A stretch of DNA of 64,000 bases from Amycolatopsis viridis (GTDB lineage Bacteria > Actinomycetota > Actinomycetes > Mycobacteriales > Pseudonocardiaceae), in NCBI RefSeq assembly GCF_011758765.1, contig NZ_JAANOU010000001.1:3782001-3846000 (forward strand). The letters are read 5' to 3'. Positions within the stretch are counted from its first letter, which is position 1. Every line of letters begins with the position of its first letter. Under the pieces are notes generated by a model. That model had not been told where the DNA came from. It worked only from the letters and a program-made list of their open reading frames with translations, and did not search any database. A program made the translations under genes and the position numbers. Below, one piece after another: positions 1 to 7,901 of the stretch.

Positions 1-1
1 G

Positions 2-841
2 GGCTGGGTCAGCTTCGACCCCACACCGCGCTCGGACGGTCGCGGCTACGTGCCGCCGTACCTGCAGTCCGGTGCCACCTCCAGCAGCTCCACCGGCTCG
101 GAGGACGAGGACGTGCCGAGCGTGTCCACCACCCGGGTCGCCCCGAGCGGTGCGCCGGAGACGCAGGGCAGCGTGGCGCACCCCGGTGCGACCCAGGCCA
201 CGCCGGCCGGCAGCGCGCCGGGCTGGACCGGGTGGACCGCGCTGGTGCTGGTGCTGATCGCGCTGGCCCTGACCGCCGGCGCGTTCGTGGCCCTCCGCAC
301 GCTGCGCGGCCGGCCGGCCGCGTGGCTGCCGCTGGCCGCGGCGGGCGCGTGGCTGGTCGCCGTGGTGCTGACCGCCTGGCTGGTGCACTGGGTGCTGGCA
401 CTGGTCCTGCTGCTGCTCGCGGTGGCCGGGCTGGCCCCGGTGGTGCTGCGGGAGATCCACCGGCACCGCCGCCTCACCGCGATCGGCGAAGGCCGGCCGG
501 GTGCGGCCGACGCGGCCTGGGCGGAGCTGATGGACGAGTGCACCGACCGCGGGATGCCGATCCCGCCGAGCGACACGGTCCGCACGGCTGCCCAGAAGCT
601 CGCGACCCAGCACCACCTCGACGACGAGGGCAAGGCCCACCTGCGCACGGTGATCGGCGCGGTGGAGCGCTCGTGGTACTCCCCGGCCGAGGCGATGGAC
701 GAGAACTTCGCGTCGGCGTTCCAGGGGCTGCGGCGCAGCCTGGAGCGCAACGCGCCGATGTCCTGGCGGGGCCGCCTGTTCCCGCGTTCGGTGTTCCGCA
801 AGCGCATCACCGCCGGTCGCGGAACGCCCGCGATCGGTTGA
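2..841 (+). CDS. Transglutaminase-like membrane protein (TgpA type), C-terminal part
   Basis: The reading frame is already open at base 2, so the gene begins before the window. The first visible residues, GWVSFDPTPR, match the end of a transglutaminase-like core domain, where a Trp-x-x-Phe-Asp-Pro-Thr-Pro stretch follows the catalytic triad. A Ser/Thr/Glu-rich linker follows, then two membrane segments (roughly visible residues 80-102 and 107-145), then a charged cytoplasmic tail of about 120 residues. This is the order expected at the C-terminus of TgpA/DUF3488 membrane transglutaminases. The catalytic Cys and His lie outside the window, so activity cannot be judged. The 3' end overlaps the convergent MFS gene by 35 bases. 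Confidence 0.75.
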   Translation, partial: GWVSFDPTPRSDGRGYVPPYLQSGATSSSSTGSEDEDVPSVSTTRVAPSGAPETQGSVAHPGATQATPAGSAPGWTGWTALVLVLIALALTAGAFVALRTLRGRPAAWLPLAAAGAWLVAVVLTAWLVHWVLALVLLLLAVAGLAPVVLREIHRHRRLTAIGEGRPGAADAAWAELMDECTDRGMPIPPSDTVRTAAQKLATQHHLDDEGKAHLRTVIGAVERSWYSPAEAMDENFASAFQGLRRSLERNAPMSWRGRLFPRSVFRKRITAGRGTPAIG

Positions 842-1955
842 CGACGGCGGTGGCGAGCAGACCGCACACCGCCGCCACGGCCACGGCGACCGGCAGTGCA
901 CCGTGTCCGAGCGCGGCGCCACCGACGCCGGCACCGGCCGCGATGCCGATCTGGAACGCGACGATGTAGACCGCGGACGCCAGATCCGGGTGGGTGGCGA
1001 CGCGCAGGACCGCGGCCTGCAGTACCACCCCGATCCCGGCGGCCGGCAACGCCCAGAGCACGACGGCGGCCCCTGCGACGACGCCGGAACCGGTGACCAG
1101 CAGCACGATCATGCAGGCCGCGAGCCCGGCGGTGACGAGCAGCGCGGTCGCCCGCGGGTGGCCGTCCACCCCGCGCCCGATCAGCACCAGGCCGAGCAGG
1201 CCCGCCACGCCGTGCGCGAACAGCAGGGCCGACGTCGCCGGCCCGGTGAGGTGGGCGAAGTCCGCGATGATCGCAGTGATGTAGGTGAACGCGGCGAAGT
1301 GCCCGGTCACCACGATCAGCGTGGCCAGGTTGACCGGCCACAGGGACCGGTTCAGCGCTCCGCGCGTGCCCGCCACCGGCCCCGCCGGCATCGGATCGAC
1401 CGTCAGTCGGATCACCACCGCGGACAGTGCCGCGGCGGCGGCCACCGTGAGGACCGTCGGGCGCCAGCCGATCGTGGCACCGAGCCACGAGCTCAGCGGT
1501 AGCCCGAGGAGGAACGCCAGCGAGTTCCCGGCGAACACGACGGCGGTGGCGCGGCCGCCGCGCTCCGGCCCGAGCAGCCGGGCGGCCATCGCCGCCACCA
1601 CCGACCAGAACACCCCGTGCCCGGCCGCGGCGACGAGCCGGGCGAGCACCGCGACGGCGTATCCGGGCGCGACCGCGAGCAGGAGGTTGGACACCGCGAC
1701 CGCCGCCACCGTGACCAGCGCGGCCGTCCGGCGGTCCCAGCGCACGGTGAGCGCGACCAGCGGCACGACCGAGACCGCGACGACGAGGGCGTATCCGGTC
1801 ATCAGCAGGCCGACGGCCGGCTCGGACACGGCGAACCCTTCCGCGAGCTGCGGCAGCAGCGCGACCGGCAGGTTTTCCGAGGTCACGGACACGAAGCAGG
1901 CGGCGCTGAGGGCGGCCAGCGCCACTCCGGTCCGGGACGGGCTTCCGACTCGCAT
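807..1955 (-). CDS. MFS transporter, drug/sugar efflux type (AraJ/YdhP-like)
   Basis: A 382-residue protein with about twelve hydrophobic segments and short loops, typical of the major facilitator superfamily. The N-terminus, with the stretch SVTSENLPVALLPQLAEGF in the first helix and loop, resembles the AraJ/NepI/YdhP branch of efflux permeases. The predicted start is the ATG complementary to 1953-1955. A longer open frame upstream is rejected because an 18-bp operator and a -10-like TATCGT (complement of 1962-1967) sit directly before this ATG, which implies a leaderless transcript. It is divergent from a LacI-family regulator and is very probably that regulator's target. The substrate is unknown; a sugar, nucleoside or drug are all possible. 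Confidence 0.85.
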   Translation of the reverse strand: MRVGSPSRTGVALAALSAACFVSVTSENLPVALLPQLAEGFAVSEPAVGLLMTGYALVVAVSVVPLVALTVRWDRRTAALVTVAAVAVSNLLLAVAPGYAVAVLARLVAAAGHGVFWSVVAAMAARLLGPERGGRATAVVFAGNSLAFLLGLPLSSWLGATIGWRPTVLTVAAAAALSAVVIRLTVDPMPAGPVAGTRGALNRSLWPVNLATLIVVTGHFAAFTYITAIIADFAHLTGPATSALLFAHGVAGLLGLVLIGRGVDGHPRATALLVTAGLAACMIVLLVTGSGVVAGAAVVLWALPAAGIGVVLQAAVLRVATHPDLASAVYIVAFQIGIAAGAGVGGAALGHGALPVAVAVAAVCGLLATAVVNRSRAFRDRR

Positions 1956-1972
1956 TGTGTAACGATACACAA
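1955..1972. promoter_or_regulatory. LacI-family operator between divergent MFS and lacI-type genes
   Basis: TTGTGTAACGATACACAA is an 18-bp palindrome with one mismatched pair and a central CpG, as is usual for LacI/PurR operators. It touches the start codon of the MFS gene and lies 13 bases before the regulator's ATG. It covers the -10-like hexamer of the MFS promoter. A second -10-like TAGGCT (1974-1979) lies six bases before the regulator's ATG. Binding should therefore repress both genes; this is inferred from position. Confidence 0.75.
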
Positions 1973-1985
1973 CTAGGCTGGGGGC

Positions 1986-3032
1986 ATGTCCAGTCCCGAT
2001 TCGCCGCGCGTCACGATGGCGGAGGTGGCGCGACGCAGCGGTGTCTCGCCGATGACGGTGTCGTACTGCTACAACCAGCCGGACCGGGTGGCTCCGGACA
2101 CCCTGCGCCGGGTGCGGGCGGTCGCCGCCGAGCTGGGCTACGGCGGGCCGGACCCGACCGCGCGGTCGCTGCGCCGCCGCCGCACCGGCACGATCGGCGT
2201 CGTCTTCGGCGAGCACCTCGCGTACGCCTTCGAAGACCCCCAGGCCCGCGGCTTCCTGACCGGCGTCGCCGACGTGTGCCGCGAGCGCGGCACCGGCCTC
2301 AACCTCATCCCGACCACGGGCGCGGACACCGACGCCGAGCGCGTCCGGTCCGCCTCGGTGGACGGGTACATCGTCTGGACCACCGCGGACGCCGACCCGG
2401 TGCTCAAGGTGCTGGCCGGGCTCGGCAAGCCGGTCGCCGTCCACGGCGGACCGGCGATCCCCGGCGCGCGGGTGATCACGATCGGCAACCGCGCCTCCGC
2501 CCGCGAGCTCGCCGCACACACCTTCCGCGGCGCCCGCCGCCCGGCCGTGCTGAGCTTCCCGTTCGGCCGGGACCGCCGGCCGCGGCTGGAAACCGGGCCG
2601 GACCCGGAGGAGGTGGAGTTCCCGGTGACCCGGGACCGGCTCCGCGGCATCCACGACCACTGCCGCGACGCGGCCATCGACCCCGGCGCGCTGACGGTGG
2701 CGATCGCGTCCCGCAACGACCGGGCCGAGGCAGCCGCGATGGCCGACGCGCTGCTGGACACCGGCGCCGACGCCGTGATCGCCATGAGCGACCAGCTCGC
2801 GTTCGCGGTGCTCGACGCCGCCGGCCGCCGCGGGCTGCACGTGCCGGCCGACGTGGCCGTCGCCGGCTGGGACGACGATCCGGACTCGGCGCGGGCCGGG
2901 CTGACCACCGTCGCGCAGTCACTTCGCGACCAGGGCCGGTCCTGCGCGCTGATCGCCCTCGGCGAGCGCGTTCCGGACCGCCCGGCCGCCTGGACCCTGA
3001 CGGTTCGCGCGACCACACGCCCGCCCCGGTGA
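1986..3032 (+). CDS. LacI-family transcriptional repressor
   Basis: A 348-residue protein. Residues 9-60 form the LacI helix-turn-helix and hinge: VTMAEVARRSGVSPMTVSYC followed by the Leu-Gly-Tyr that starts the hinge region. The remainder is a periplasmic-binding-protein-like effector domain (GTIGVVFGEHLAYAFEDP; DAVIAMSDQLAFAVLDAAG; VAGWDDDPDSARAGLTTV), which reads as family 3 sugar-binding fold. The ATG is preceded by TAGGCT at a 6-base gap, so the message is probably leaderless. It is divergent from an MFS exporter with a shared CpG-centred palindrome, indicating local control and autorepression. The ligand is unknown. A strong hairpin follows its stop. Confidence 0.9.
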   Translation: MSSPDSPRVTMAEVARRSGVSPMTVSYCYNQPDRVAPDTLRRVRAVAAELGYGGPDPTARSLRRRRTGTIGVVFGEHLAYAFEDPQARGFLTGVADVCRERGTGLNLIPTTGADTDAERVRSASVDGYIVWTTADADPVLKVLAGLGKPVAVHGGPAIPGARVITIGNRASARELAAHTFRGARRPAVLSFPFGRDRRPRLETGPDPEEVEFPVTRDRLRGIHDHCRDAAIDPGALTVAIASRNDRAEAAAMADALLDTGADAVIAMSDQLAFAVLDAAGRRGLHVPADVAVAGWDDDPDSARAGLTTVAQSLRDQGRSCALIALGERVPDRPAAWTLTVRATTRPPR

Positions 3033-3062
3033 AACTGGCCCCACCGAAAACGGCCCCAGTGA

Positions 3063-3096
3063 AAGTGCCTGCGCCCCGGCACGGGCGCAGGCACTT
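3063..3096. terminator. Bidirectional hairpin between convergent lacI and DUF3040 genes
   Basis: A perfect 14-bp stem (AAGTGCCTGCGCCC with its complement) encloses a 6-base loop. It sits 31 bases after the regulator's stop and 14 bases after the stop of the opposing gene. It lacks a long U-tract, which is common in actinobacterial terminators. Confidence 0.75.
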
Positions 3097-3109
3097 CCCG
3101 GAAAAGGAC

Positions 3110-3490
3110 CTACTGCTCTTCGAAGCGCTGGCGGAACCGCTCTTCCATCCGATGGGTGAAGGAGCTCTTCGCCTTGGCGCCCTTCGCGCCGCCCTTGCCG
3201 TCGCCCCCGCCACGGCCCGACATAACCGCGAGCACGACGCCGGCGAACATCACGACGAAACCGAACACGCTCATCAACGGCACATCGGCGACCCACAAGG
3301 CCCGTACCATCACACCCAGTACGAGCAGAGCGACACCGACGACGAACAGCGCGATCCCCTGGATTCGGCGGCGGCGGGCGGGCCGGCGGAACCGGGCACC
3401 ACGCACCGTAGACGCGAACTTGGGGTCCTCGGCATAGAGCTCGCGCTCGATCTGGTCGAGCAGCCGCTGCTCATGCTCGGAGAGTGGCAT
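3110..3490 (-). CDS. DUF3040 small membrane protein
   Basis: A 126-residue protein opening with MPLSEHEQRLLDQIERELYAEDPKF, the hallmark N-terminus of the actinobacterial DUF3040 family. Two transmembrane helices follow (about residues 43-62 and 71-90), with a basic, Gly-rich C-terminal tail. The function is unknown. In related actinomycetes this gene commonly sits near dinB and the mraZ/division cluster, and here it lies directly downstream of a DNA polymerase IV gene on the same strand. The start ATG is preceded by GGAGGA at 3-8 bases upstream. The 3' end faces a shared terminator hairpin. Confidence 0.85.
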   Translation of the reverse strand: MPLSEHEQRLLDQIERELYAEDPKFASTVRGARFRRPARRRRIQGIALFVVGVALLVLGVMVRALWVADVPLMSVFGFVVMFAGVVLAVMSGRGGGDGKGGAKGAKAKSSFTHRMEERFRQRFEEQ

Positions 3491-3637
3491 TTTTCCTCCT
3501 CCGGCACAGCTGTCGCGGGCGCCGGGCCGCGCAACGTCCTGGACCCAACAGACACCCCTAGTGGTGTCACCCTCCAGGATACGAGTCCTTCGCGATCAGG
3601 ACTACCCGATCCCACGTCATCCTGTGCCCCGTTCGGC

Positions 3638-4975
3638 TCAAAATCTCCCCGTTGTCCTGGGCGCTGGCGGTTTCAGCTGTGCTGTCGCCGTCTCCTGGCC
3701 CAACGTTTCACCCGGCTCAGGGTTCCCCCGGGACGGATCGGGGTTTCCCCCGAGCAGCGACGCCGGGCGCACCGCCGCGGCGCCGAACTTCGACCGCGCC
3801 ACGTCGGCCGCCACCTCCGCGTCCCGCCACCGCGGCGCGGGCTGGTCGAACGTCAGCTGCTCCGGTTCGGCCTCGCCGGTGAGCCCCTCCACCCGGACAC
3901 CGAGGAGGCGGACGTCGGCGCCGGCGGCTGCCTCGGTCAGCAGCACGACGGCGGTGGCGTGGATGACGCGGGCGACGTCGGTGGCCGAGGGCAGGGTGCG
4001 CGACCGGGTGATCGTGCGGAAGTCGGCGAACCGCACCTTGATCGACACGGTGCGGCCGCGCAGCCCGCGGCGCCGCAAGCTCGCCGCGACGCGCTCGGCC
4101 AGGCGCAGCAGCTCCCGTTCGAGCACCCGCGGCTCGCGCTGGTCGGTGTCGAAGGTGTGCTCGGCGCCCAGCGACTTCTCCGGCGAGCCGACCACGACCC
4201 CGCGCTCGTCGCGCCCGTGCGCCAGCGCGTGCAGGTGCTCGGCGCTCGCGTTGCCGACCGCCTTGCGCAGCCGGGGCAGCGGTGCCACCGCGATGTCGGC
4301 GACGGTGGCCAGCCCGAGCCGCCGCAGGCTCTCCTCCGTCTTGCGCCCGACTCCCCACAGCGCCGAGATCGGCAACGGGTGCAGGAACTCCAGGGTCTGC
4401 CCGGCCGGCACGACCAGCACACCGTCCGGCTTGGCCATGCCGGAGGCGAGTTTCGCCACGAACTTCACCGAGGCCACGCCGACTGAGCAGGTGATGCCGT
4501 GTTCGGCCCGGACCCGCCTGCGGATCAGCGCGGCGATGCCCGCCGGGGTCTCGCCGAGCCGCCGCAACGCGCCGCTGACGTCGAGGAACGCCTCGTCCAG
4601 GCTCAGCGGCTCCACGAGCGGTGTGAGCTCGCGGAAGATCGCCATGACGCCCTTCGACACCTCGCCGTAGAGCCCCGGCGTGGGTGGCAGGAACACCCCG
4701 TGCGGGCACAGCCGGCGTGCCACCGCGACCGGCATCGCCGCCCGCACGCCGTACTCGCGCGCCGGGTAGTTCGCCGACGTCACCACCGACCGCGGGCCGG
4801 CGCCCGCCACGATCACCGGCCGGTCGACCAGCTCCGGCCGGGTGCGCAGCTCCACGGCCGCGAAGAACGCGTCCATGTCGACGTGCAGCAGCCCGCAGCC
4901 GGTGTCGTCCGGTGTGTGCCCCGCGCTCACCCGGAACCGCTCGTACCCGGCCGGCAGCGCCGCATTCCTACCCAT
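3638..4975 (-). CDS. dinB: DNA polymerase IV (Y-family translesion polymerase)
   Basis: A 445-residue Y-family polymerase for error-prone bypass of DNA lesions. Visible motifs in order are LLHVDMDAFFAAVE (first catalytic Asp), YPAREYGVRAAMP, SLDEAFLDVS (catalytic Asp-Glu), CSVGVASVKFVAKLASGMAK, the helix-hairpin-helix GVGRKTEESLRRLG, and a little-finger domain ending near EQLTFD, a plausible beta-clamp-binding motif. The start ATG at 4975 is chosen because TAGGCT (complement of 4984-4989) lies eight bases upstream, giving a leaderless message; an in-frame extension upstream lacks homology-like sequence and would overlap the neighbouring gene. The family length of 350-450 fits. No SOS box was recognised. 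Confidence 0.93.
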   Translation of the reverse strand: MGRNAALPAGYERFRVSAGHTPDDTGCGLLHVDMDAFFAAVELRTRPELVDRPVIVAGAGPRSVVTSANYPAREYGVRAAMPVAVARRLCPHGVFLPPTPGLYGEVSKGVMAIFRELTPLVEPLSLDEAFLDVSGALRRLGETPAGIAALIRRRVRAEHGITCSVGVASVKFVAKLASGMAKPDGVLVVPAGQTLEFLHPLPISALWGVGRKTEESLRRLGLATVADIAVAPLPRLRKAVGNASAEHLHALAHGRDERGVVVGSPEKSLGAEHTFDTDQREPRVLERELLRLAERVAASLRRRGLRGRTVSIKVRFADFRTITRSRTLPSATDVARVIHATAVVLLTEAAAGADVRLLGVRVEGLTGEAEPEQLTFDQPAPRWRDAEVAADVARSKFGAAAVRPASLLGGNPDPSRGNPEPGETLGQETATAQLKPPAPRTTGRF

Positions 4976-5012
4976 CGCGGACGAGCCTACGCAGGGGGTC
5001 CGACAATTCCGG

Positions 5013-5753
5013 TCATCGGCGAGCCAGCAGGTGCAGGCGGCTGGCCAGGTCCCGCAGCGGCGGCATCGCGCCCGCGGCGGCCTCGAAATCGGCGAGGTCG
5101 TCGGCCGAGTACTGCTCCGACTCGACCTCGCCGAGCACGTCCGACACCACGCCGTCGCCCTGCACGAGCTCCACCCGCAGCCCGGCACCGGCCAGCAGGC
5201 CGCGCAGGCCGTCGGCGTCGAAGCGCCGCAGCAGCGTCTCGCCGTCGTCGGCGAGCACCCCCTCGGAGCTGGTCAGCAGGGTGTGCGCCTCGCGCACGCG
5301 GCCACCGAGCGCGCGGTGCAACGCCGCGGCGTGCCGGTTGGCGGCCAGCACGGAGACCGCACCGCCGGGTGCGACGACGCCCGCCATCGCGGCGACGACG
5401 GCCGCCGGGTCGTCGACCACCTCCAGCAGCCCGTGCGCCAGCACCAGGTCCGCCGACCGCGCGGGGATGCGGGCAGCGAGCGCGTCGGTGTCGTCGGCCA
5501 CCACGGTGATCGCGGCGCCGACTCCGGCCTCCTCGGCGCGCCGCCGCAGGGTCGCCAGCGCGTTGGGGCTGGGCTCGACCACCGTCACCCGGCAGCCCTC
5601 GGCGGCCAGCGGGACCGCCCACACGCCGCTGCCGCCACCGACGTCGACGACCGCCGGCTCACGGGTCCCTCGTTCCCGCGCCCGGTCGAGCTCGGCCCGC
5701 AGTGCCCGCCAGACCGTGCCGGAGCTGCGCGCTGTCCCGGTGTCCGTTCGCAT
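5013..5753 (-). CDS. SAM-dependent methyltransferase (class I)
   Basis: A 246-residue class I methyltransferase. Motif I is visible as AVVDVGGGSGVWAVPLA (about residues 33-49), followed by the acidic ribose-binding residue in VTVVEPSP, the ADDTDAL adenine-binding segment, and a post-motif region VLAHGLLEVVDDPAAVVAAM that fits the Methyltransf_11 pattern. The substrate is unknown. The start codon is preceded by TACGCT (complement of 5761-5766) with a 7-base gap, indicating a leaderless transcript. It lies upstream of dinB on the same strand with a 37-base gap and is divergent from parA. Confidence 0.85.
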   Translation of the reverse strand: MRTDTGTARSSGTVWRALRAELDRARERGTREPAVVDVGGGSGVWAVPLAAEGCRVTVVEPSPNALATLRRRAEEAGVGAAITVVADDTDALAARIPARSADLVLAHGLLEVVDDPAAVVAAMAGVVAPGGAVSVLAANRHAAALHRALGGRVREAHTLLTSSEGVLADDGETLLRRFDADGLRGLLAGAGLRVELVQGDGVVSDVLGEVESEQYSADDLADFEAAAGAMPPLRDLASRLHLLARR

Positions 5754-5760
5754 GGCGGAC

Positions 5761-5809
5761 AGCGTAGTGAGGCCGGTCCGGAGGCCCGCCGTGGCACTCC
5801 GGCTACGCT
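5761..5809. promoter_or_regulatory. Divergent leaderless promoters for methyltransferase and ParA genes
   Basis: The 62-base gap carries two identical -10 elements facing outward: TACGCT on the minus strand (complement of 5761-5766, 7 bases before the methyltransferase ATG) and TACGCT on the plus strand (5804-5809, 6 bases before the ParA GTG). Neither gene has a recognisable ribosome-binding site. Confidence 0.6.
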
Positions 5810-5815
5810 CGAACC

Positions 5816-6682
5816 GTGCACACGGTCGCCGTACTCAGCCTCAAGGGTGGTGTCGGCAAAACCACCGTCGCGCTCGGCATTGCTTCGGCTGCGCTGCGTA
5901 GGGGAACGCGGACGCTGGTGGCCGATCTGGACCCGCAGGGCAACGCCACCGCCACCCTCGACCCGCCCTACACCGAGGCCACGCTGGCCGATGTGCTCGC
6001 CGCCCCGGTCCGCGAGGTGCTGCGCCGGGCCGTCGCGCCGAGCGCGTGGAGCCCCGAGGTGGACGTGCTGGTCGGAGCCGAGGAGCTGGAGCTGCTCAAC
6101 GAGCCGGGGCCCGACGACGACAAGGTCGGCCACCTCTCCCGTGCCCTGGACGAGCTGCACGACCGCCCGCTGCGCGGCCGCCCGTACGAGCTGACGATCC
6201 TGGACTGCCCGCCCTCCCTCGGGCGGTTGACCAAGTCGGCGCTGGTCGCCGCCGACAGCGCGATCCTGGTGACCGAGCCGACGATGTACGCGGTGAGCGG
6301 CGCGCAGCGGGCGCTGGAGGCGATCGAGCGGATCCGCGACGAGCACAACCCGGAGCTGAAGGCGGCCGGGGTGCTGGTGAACCGGCTGCGGCCGCGCTCG
6401 CACGAGCACCAGTTCCGGATCGCCGAGCTGCGCGAGTCCTTCGGCACGTTGGTGATGCCCACCGCGATCCCGGACCGGCTGGCGGTGCAGCAGGCGCAGG
6501 GCGCGTGCAGCCCGATCCACGAGTGGCACTCCCCCGGTGCGCAGGAGGTCGCGCTGACCTTCAACATGGTGCTGGCCAAGATCCTCCGCTCGACCCGCGC
6601 CGGCCGGCACCGCATCGACCACGATCCGGGCGACCACCCGGCGGGCCGGACGGCGCGGACCGCGGACGATGCCCGAAGGTGA
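5816..6682 (+). CDS. Orphan ParA/Soj-family ATPase
   Basis: A 288-residue deviant-Walker ATPase. The P-loop KGGVGKTTVA is at residues 10-19, followed by the switch I region VADLDPQGNATATL and the Walker B strand ELTILDCPPSLGRLTKSAL. The C-terminal 25 residues are polar and unlike the core. No parB partner or parS-like repeat is visible nearby, so this is an orphan family member; such proteins position various cargoes, and a chromosome-segregation role is not implied. The GTG start follows TACGCT by six bases (leaderless). The 3' end overlaps the glycosylase gene by 14 bases, suggesting co-transcription. Confidence 0.88.
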   Translation: MHTVAVLSLKGGVGKTTVALGIASAALRRGTRTLVADLDPQGNATATLDPPYTEATLADVLAAPVREVLRRAVAPSAWSPEVDVLVGAEELELLNEPGPDDDKVGHLSRALDELHDRPLRGRPYELTILDCPPSLGRLTKSALVAADSAILVTEPTMYAVSGAQRALEAIERIRDEHNPELKAAGVLVNRLRPRSHEHQFRIAELRESFGTLVMPTAIPDRLAVQQAQGACSPIHEWHSPGAQEVALTFNMVLAKILRSTRAGRHRIDHDPGDHPAGRTARTADDARR

Positions 6683-7508
6683 CACCGTCTTCCTGGCGGG
6701 CCAGAAGGTCGGCAGGGCGCTGACCGGCCGGGTGCTGACGCGCACCGACTTCCGGCACCCGGCGCTCGCCACGGCCGACCTGACCGGTTCGACGCTGCTC
6801 GGCGTGCGCACGGTCGGCAAGCACCTGTTCTTCCGCTTCTCCGGCGGGCTGAGCCTGCACAGCCACCTGAAGATGGACGGCGCGTGGGAGATCTCCCGGC
6901 CCGGCGCGCGCTGGCGGCACCCGGCCCACCACGCGCGGGTCGTGCTCGAGGCCGGCGGCGTGCAGGTGGTCGGGTTCCGGGTGCACGACCTGGAGCTGCT
7001 GCCCACCGCCGAGGAGTCCCGGCTGGTCGGGCACCTCGGGCCGGACCTGCTCGATCCACAGTGGAGCACCGAGCACGAGGCCCGCGCGATCGCAGCACTG
7101 GCCGCCGAACCGGCCCGCGAACTCGGCCTGGCGTTGCTCGACCAGCGGGTGATGGCCGGGGTGGGCAACCTCTACAAGTGCGAGATCTGTTTCCTGCTCG
7201 GCGTGACCCCGTGGACGCCGGTGTCCGAAGTGGACCCCGCTGCGGCGGTGCGGCTGGCGCGCAAGCTGCTGCTGGCCAACGCCTGGCGGCACGAACAGAG
7301 CACCACCGGCGACCTCACCCGCGGGCGCCGCAACTGGGTGTACGAGCGGACCAGGCAGGGTTGCTTCCGGTGCGGGACCCGGGTCCAGGTGGCCGGCCAG
7401 GGCCGGGATCCCGGCGACGTGCAGGCGCGGCCGACCTGGTTCTGCCCGCGGTGCCAGCGCGGGCCGTCGCCGCAGCTGCACGGTCGCGCGGTGCCGGACG
7501 CGCGGTAG
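6669..7508 (+). CDS. nei: Fpg/Nei-family DNA glycosylase (endonuclease VIII, Nei2-like)
   Basis: A 279-residue base-excision repair glycosylase/AP lyase. It begins MPEGDTV; Pro2 and Glu3 are the catalytic nucleophile and acid. The MPEGDT form, in place of MPELPE, points to the Nei branch, as in mycobacterial Nei2. A helix-two-turns-helix segment reads LDQRVMAGVGNLYKCEICFL. The C-terminus has a zinc finger with CFRCGT and FCPRC cysteine pairs. Together these indicate removal of oxidised pyrimidines. The start is inside the end of the parA frame (14-base overlap), so translation is probably coupled. The gene stops at 7508, before a long non-coding stretch. Confidence 0.9.
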   Translation: MPEGDTVFLAGQKVGRALTGRVLTRTDFRHPALATADLTGSTLLGVRTVGKHLFFRFSGGLSLHSHLKMDGAWEISRPGARWRHPAHHARVVLEAGGVQVVGFRVHDLELLPTAEESRLVGHLGPDLLDPQWSTEHEARAIAALAAEPARELGLALLDQRVMAGVGNLYKCEICFLLGVTPWTPVSEVDPAAAVRLARKLLLANAWRHEQSTTGDLTRGRRNWVYERTRQGCFRCGTRVQVAGQGRDPGDVQARPTWFCPRCQRGPSPQLHGRAVPDAR

Positions 7509-7614
7509 CCGCGCATTAGCCACCCGATCGGGTACACCTGAGCGAGTCGGCGCATTCCCGTTGCCGTCCGCGAACCGGGTGAGAACGCCCACGCCGGCCG
7601 CCGCGGAAATGCGG

Positions 7615-7643
7615 TTGCCGCAGGGCACCGGCGCGCCTAGCGT
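7615..7643 (+). promoter_or_regulatory. Sigma-70-type promoter of the leader element
   Basis: TTGCCG (7615-7620) and TAGCGT (7638-7643) are separated by exactly 17 bases. The start of transcription would fall at about 7650, a few bases ahead of the ribosome-binding site at 7656. Confidence 0.55.
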
Positions 7644-7655
7644 TGCTGGTACACG

Positions 7656-7759
7656 GGAAAGGAGGTGGTCCAAAGTTGTGTAGCAACGGGACTCGTGAGG
7701 TGGCTGTCCGCTAGCGGATGCCACACCCTGGACTGCTGGTGAATACCAGACAGCCACCG
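7656..7759 (+). ncRNA. Leader-peptide/alternative-hairpin RNA element (attenuator-like)
   Basis: Bases 7656-7671 match the complement of the 16S rRNA 3' end at 14 of 16 positions, an unusually extended ribosome-binding site. A 12-codon frame starts 10 bases after its AGGAGG. Downstream there are two exclusive folds. In one, GTGGC (7700-7704) pairs with GCCAC (7720-7724) around an inner TCCG/CGGA stem. In the other, 7699-7708 pairs perfectly (10 bp) with 7749-7758. A further hairpin pairs 7736-7740 with 7745-7749. This layout is that of a translation-sensing attenuator. The regulated gene is not certain; the next gene starts at 7902 with its own -10. It could also be a stand-alone small RNA. 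Confidence 0.5.
7676..7714 (+). CDS. Putative 12-residue leader peptide
   Basis: TTG-initiated frame reading MCSNGTREVAVR, ending at TAG (7712-7714). It is placed 10 bases downstream of an almost perfect anti-16S sequence. Its stop codon lies in the loop of the first hairpin and its last codons form the 5' arm of both alternative stems, so a ribosome translating it would decide which structure forms. An overlapping GTG-TAG start-stop (7678-7683) is a rival reading. Confidence 0.45.
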   Translation: MCSNGTREVAVR

Positions 7760-7889
7760 CCCCCCGGCGTTTCCGAGCACTGGTCCGGCTCGGGCCCGAA
7801 CGGCTGACGACGGTCGGGAGTCGCGCCGGGGGTTCCCCCCAATCCCCTAATTCGCCCGAAAGAGCCCGCGGTGATCGTCCGTGAGGCGC

Positions 7890-7895
7890 TATTCT
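7890..7895 (+). promoter_or_regulatory. -10 element setting the start of the acetyltransferase gene
   Basis: TATTCT is followed by six bases and then GTG at 7902. An alternative GTG seven codons upstream (7881) lies before this hexamer and would need a separate promoter. Confidence 0.5.
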
Positions 7896-7901
7896 TCGCC
7901 G

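Larger units (their letters stand above)
7509..7901. other. 393-base intergenic stretch holding a small transcription/leader element
   Basis: Between the glycosylase and the acetyltransferase there is no ordinary gene. Bases 7615-7759 hold a promoter, a very strong ribosome-binding site, a 12-codon reading frame and alternative hairpins (separate entries). Bases 7509-7614 and 7760-7889 show nothing recognisable apart from GC-rich sequence. The -10 of the next gene is at 7890-7895. Confidence 0.6.

Noticed and set aside
807..2840. Single 677-residue minus-strand protein including the MFS exporter
   Set aside because: The N-terminal 295 residues are antisense to the LacI gene; the operator and -10 directly before 1955 mark the true start.
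5816..6682. Chromosome partition locus near the origin
   Set aside because: The ParA stands alone: no parB, no parS-like palindromes and no rpmH/gidB/rnpA context.
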